The notes under the pieces: generated by a model
Databases searched by the model: none
Told to the model about the DNA's origin: nothing
The model's input: the letters and a program-made list of their open reading frames with translations, nothing else
Program-made: the position numbers and the translations under genes
Assembly (NCBI GenBank): GCA_030037695.1
Contig: JASHQF010000079.1
Span: 1 to 6,034 of the forward strand
Source of the DNA: Thermoplasmata archaeon
GTDB taxonomy: Archaea > Thermoplasmatota > Thermoplasmata > Lutacidiplasmatales > UBA184
Length of the DNA: 6,034 nucleotides
Reading direction: 5' to 3'
In this document: piece after piece, positions 5,041 through 6,034 of the stretch
Numbering within the stretch: the stretch's first letter is position 1
Layout: each line of letters begins with the position of its first letter

Positions 5041-6034
5041 GGATCGTCCACGTCACCTTCCGCTTCGATGCGCCCGGCGGGGTCGAAACGAACGTCCGGG
5101 AGGTCACGAAGCGCCTCCGAGCGGCCGGGGACGAGGTCGCGGTGTACGCGGGGGACCTCTACGACGAGGCCCGCTGGGAGCGGCGCACGGCGTTCCCGAG
5201 CGAGGTCGACGGGGTCCCCGTGCGCTGGTTCCCGGTGCGGAAGCGGCTCGTCCCCGGACTCACCCTCCCTGTGATGGTCGGCCTCTTGGACGCCCTGCGC
5301 CAAAGCGGGGCCGACGTGATCCACGCCCACTCGCATCGGTACGGGCACGTCCTCGAGAGCGCAGCCGTGGCGCGGGCCTGTGGCATCCCCCTCGTCGTCT
5401 CGACCCACTACCATCCGTCGAGCCGGTCCGAGCCGCTGGGGATCCGCGCGTTGCTCCGCGCCCAGGACCTCCTGTTCGGGATGACCGCCTACCGCGTCGC
5501 GCGACGCCTCGTCGTCGAGTCCGAGCTCGAGGCGCGGCTCGTCCGAGAGTTCGCTCCGCCGGAGCGGGTCGCGGTCGTTCCGCCCGGCATCGACGTCGGC
5601 GCATGGTCGGATCCGGCCGCCGACCGCGGCTCGGCCCCTCCGCTGCCGCCGGCGTACCTCCTGTTCGCGGGCCGGATCGCCCCGAACAAGGGCCTCGGGC
5701 TGCTGCTCGAGGCGATGGCGATGCTGCCGGCGGACGCGCGACTCCCGCTCGTGCTCATGGGAAAGGACTGGGGGACCCGGAGCGAGATCGAGCGGATCGC
5801 GCGCCGGCTCCGGCTCGAGGGGGCCCTCCGGTGGTTGAGCTACGTCCCCGACCCGAGGGCGTGGCGGGAGGTGTTCCGGGGCGCGCGGGCCCTCGTGCTG
5901 CCGTCCGAATGGGAGGCCTACGGCCTCGTCCTGCTCGAGGCGATGGCGGCGGGGACCCCGATCGTGGCGACGTCCGTCGGCGGGGTCCCCGAGGTCCTCG
6001 AGGGCGGGACGGCCGGTCGTCTCGTGCCGTACGG
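5037..6034 (+). CDS. Second GT4-family glycosyltransferase, CTG start, 3' partial
   Basis: The frame is open from CTG 5037 to the right edge (332 codons plus two bases), so the C-terminus is cut off after the donor domain motifs. The CTG overlaps the previous TGA as CTGA, lies nine bases after GGAGGT, and yields M-R-I-V-H-V-T. This puts the glycine loop PGGVETN at 13-19, within one residue of its place in the upstream paralogue. The first in-frame GTG comes some 35 codons later, past that loop. Other motifs are DVIHAHSH (93-100), STHYHPSS (122-129), GRIAPNKG (212-219; R213, K218 for donor phosphates), SEWEAYGLVLLEA with E293 and E301 as the E-x7-E pair, and GGVPEVL near the end. It shares the His-x-HisProSer element with the first enzyme, suggesting related acceptors. 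It is probably the next sugar-adding step on the same lipid or glycan. Donor and acceptor are unknown. Confidence 0.88.
   Translation, partial: MRIVHVTFRFDAPGGVETNVREVTKRLRAAGDEVAVYAGDLYDEARWERRTAFPSEVDGVPVRWFPVRKRLVPGLTLPVMVGLLDALRQSGADVIHAHSHRYGHVLESAAVARACGIPLVVSTHYHPSSRSEPLGIRALLRAQDLLFGMTAYRVARRLVVESELEARLVREFAPPERVAVVPPGIDVGAWSDPAADRGSAPPLPPAYLLFAGRIAPNKGLGLLLEAMAMLPADARLPLVLMGKDWGTRSEIERIARRLRLEGALRWLSYVPDPRAWREVFRGARALVLPSEWEAYGLVLLEAMAAGTPIVATSVGGVPEVLEGGTAGRLVPY

Noticed and set aside
1..6034. Mobile element, CRISPR, tRNA or toxin-antitoxin content
   Set aside because: No direct-repeat arrays, transposase motifs, cloverleaf-like segments or small paired genes were seen on either strand. 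Nearly all sequence is taken up by ordinary genes of uniform composition.

Overview
The window is very GC-rich (third codon positions are almost all G or C) and looks archaeal. The supporting content is a PAC2-family proteasome-assembly chaperone ending in a possible HbYX proteasome-docking tail, an Ard1/RimI-type acetyltransferase with the archaeal-style YYxDGEDxY ending, and a CBS-domain protein with a ribosome-hibernation-like domain. The few AT-rich pockets sit at TATA-box distance upstream of genes, some of which would be leaderless. A high-GC Thermoplasmatota-like lineage is my best guess, but gene content alone does not settle it.

Left half, minus strand (2516 down to 1): three genes read leftward, PAC2 chaperone, then a GNAT acetyltransferase overlapping it by 17 nt, then, 49 nt further on, a protein with four CBS domains and a C-terminal HPF/RaiA-like domain that runs off the left edge. 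Together they suggest a proteostasis and translation-control cluster: proteasome, protein N-acetylation, ribosome silencing.

Centre: a 196-nt divergent intergenic region (2517-2712) carries a promoter for each direction. To its right, on the plus strand, is a complete M20-family metallopeptidase/deacylase with all metal ligands visible.

Right part, plus strand (3859-6034): two tandem GT4 (GT-B fold) glycosyltransferases. The first is complete. The second appears to begin at a CTG codon overlapping the first gene's stop (CTGA), behind a strong Shine-Dalgarno sequence, and runs off the right edge. They probably act in sequence on a lipid-linked or membrane glycan, but no substrate can be read from the sequence.

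I see no RNA genes, CRISPR arrays, mobile elements or attachment sites. There is no clearly new system here. The points most worth following are the CBS-HPF fusion, the HbYX tail, the CTG start and the promoter geometry.
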